Origin: Leptospira brenneri
GTDB taxonomy: Bacteria > Spirochaetota > Leptospiria > Leptospirales > Leptospiraceae
Direction: 5' to 3'
NCBI RefSeq assembly: GCF_002812125.1
Contig: NZ_NPDQ01000003.1
Span: forward strand, 482,749-546,748
Length of the DNA stretch: 64,000 nucleotides
Made by a program: the position numbers and the translations under genes. Below, in pieces: positions 63,676-64,000 of the stretch. Under the pieces are notes generated by a model, which saw nothing but the letters and a program-made list of their open reading frames with translations, searched no databases and was not told the DNA's origin. Numbering within the stretch: position 1 is the first letter of the stretch; every line of letters starts with the position of its first letter.

Positions 63676-64000
63676 TTTTTCACTCCTAAGATGATTACTA
63701 TTAAGCATTTTGATATTTCAAATACTTTTTTAATATTTTAAATTATTTTTTAATATAATAAAATTCTAGGAATTAAACGCTCTTTCGATTTCTGAAAGCC
63801 AAGCTGATAGAAAAACAGCGAATGATAAATTCGACTTCCCGTTCGCAAGATTCTGCAAAAAAAACCATTAGCGAATGATCCAATTTCCTGATTTAGGTAA
63901 GTTTGAAGAGGAAATAGAGAGCCTCTACGAAAAGGTGAAAACTTTCTGAATAAAAAAATGGGAAAAGAGAGAGTAGCTTTTCAAGAGTTGTGAGCTGTGA
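63676..64000. other. Region upstream of the DUF2089 gene, to the window end
   Basis: About 325 bp containing an AT-rich tract (63715-63770) with promoter-like TAATATT-type elements for the minus-strand pair, and, at the end, copy 2 of the 52-bp repeat. No gene is supported. Confidence 0.5.
63949..64000 (+). repeat. 52-bp direct repeat, copy 2 (truncated by window edge)
   Basis: Same orientation as copy 1 at 60093-60144, with 51 of 52 identical. It bounds the segment holding the DUF1554 and DUF2089/SHOCT genes. Confidence 0.85.

Noticed and set aside
60093..64000. Integron cassette array with attC sites
   Set aside because: No integrase, and the repeats lack the paired RYYYAAC/GTTRRRY core sites; several genes lie within one unit.
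1..64000. tRNA or rRNA genes, CRISPR arrays, transposases
   Set aside because: None was seen on either strand.

Overview
The window looks like chromosomal DNA of a Leptospira, probably a free-living (saprophyte-type) species. The evidence is AT-rich sequence, many lipoproteins with loose spirochaetal lipoboxes, a DUF1554 (Len-like) lipoprotein, 7TMR-DISM and EAL signalling proteins, and outer-membrane barrels beside double-membrane metal transporters. The genus is an inference from gene content; no rRNA or other marker gene is present. There is no tRNA, CRISPR array, insertion sequence or prophage. The genes lie in short operons on both strands.

Layout. 1-3.8 kb: end of a B12-binding radical SAM gene, an EAL phosphodiesterase, a 54-residue lipoprotein with its own terminator, and tmk. 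3.8-9.4 kb (minus strand): a zinc-uptake operon running lipoprotein, outer-membrane porin, znuA, znuC, znuB and perhaps a methyltransferase. Its start carries a tandem palindrome, TGCAAC-N3-GTTGCA. 9.4-13.8 kb: amidohydrolase, acyl-CoA dehydrogenase and a membrane chemoreceptor. 13.9-15.2 kb: a COG0523 (zinc-chaperone type) GTPase with two copies of the same palindrome in its promoter. This makes a two-locus zinc regulon, probably controlled by Zur. 15.2-23.3 kb (minus strand): CPBP protease, HEAT-repeat lipoprotein, di-haem COG3488 protein, RCC1-repeat lipoprotein, a small membrane-anchored protein and a secreted SGNH hydrolase.

23.5-31.2 kb: a tightly packed plus-strand iron-type operon behind a Fur-like box: imelysin/IrpA lipoprotein, di-haem COG3488 lipoprotein, second imelysin, HTTM (gamma-carboxylase-like) membrane protein and TonB-dependent receptor. 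31.3-38.6 kb: a cluster of secreted lipoproteins. Three different beta-propellers share an exactly spaced Cys-rich N-terminal module, and two small lipoproteins are paralogues. 38.7-43.1 kb: an SH3b protein and a LytS/LytTR two-component pair with an outer-membrane protein gene between kinase and regulator.

43.2-48.5 kb: alpha/beta hydrolase, then ornithine aminotransferase (rocD) divergent from proline dehydrogenase and P5C dehydrogenase, which together convert ornithine and proline to glutamate. 48.5-52.3 kb: a TetR regulator with a metallo-beta-lactamase-fold lipoprotein, divergent from a thioesterase across two perfect operators; then a CrtA-like monooxygenase and a YndJ-like membrane protein. 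52.4-60 kb: an outer-membrane barrel, a DUF2569 protein and a four-gene operon with an M16 peptidase lipoprotein. 60.1-64 kb: a segment bounded by two copies of a 52-bp direct repeat, holding a DUF1554 lipoprotein and a DUF2089 regulator with a SHOCT-like/pentapeptide-like partner.

The strongest leads are the two-locus palindromic zinc regulon with its unassigned outer-membrane parts, the iron operon that pairs imelysins with an HTTM protein, and two recurrent N-terminal patterns just after the lipidated cysteine in otherwise unrelated lipoproteins.
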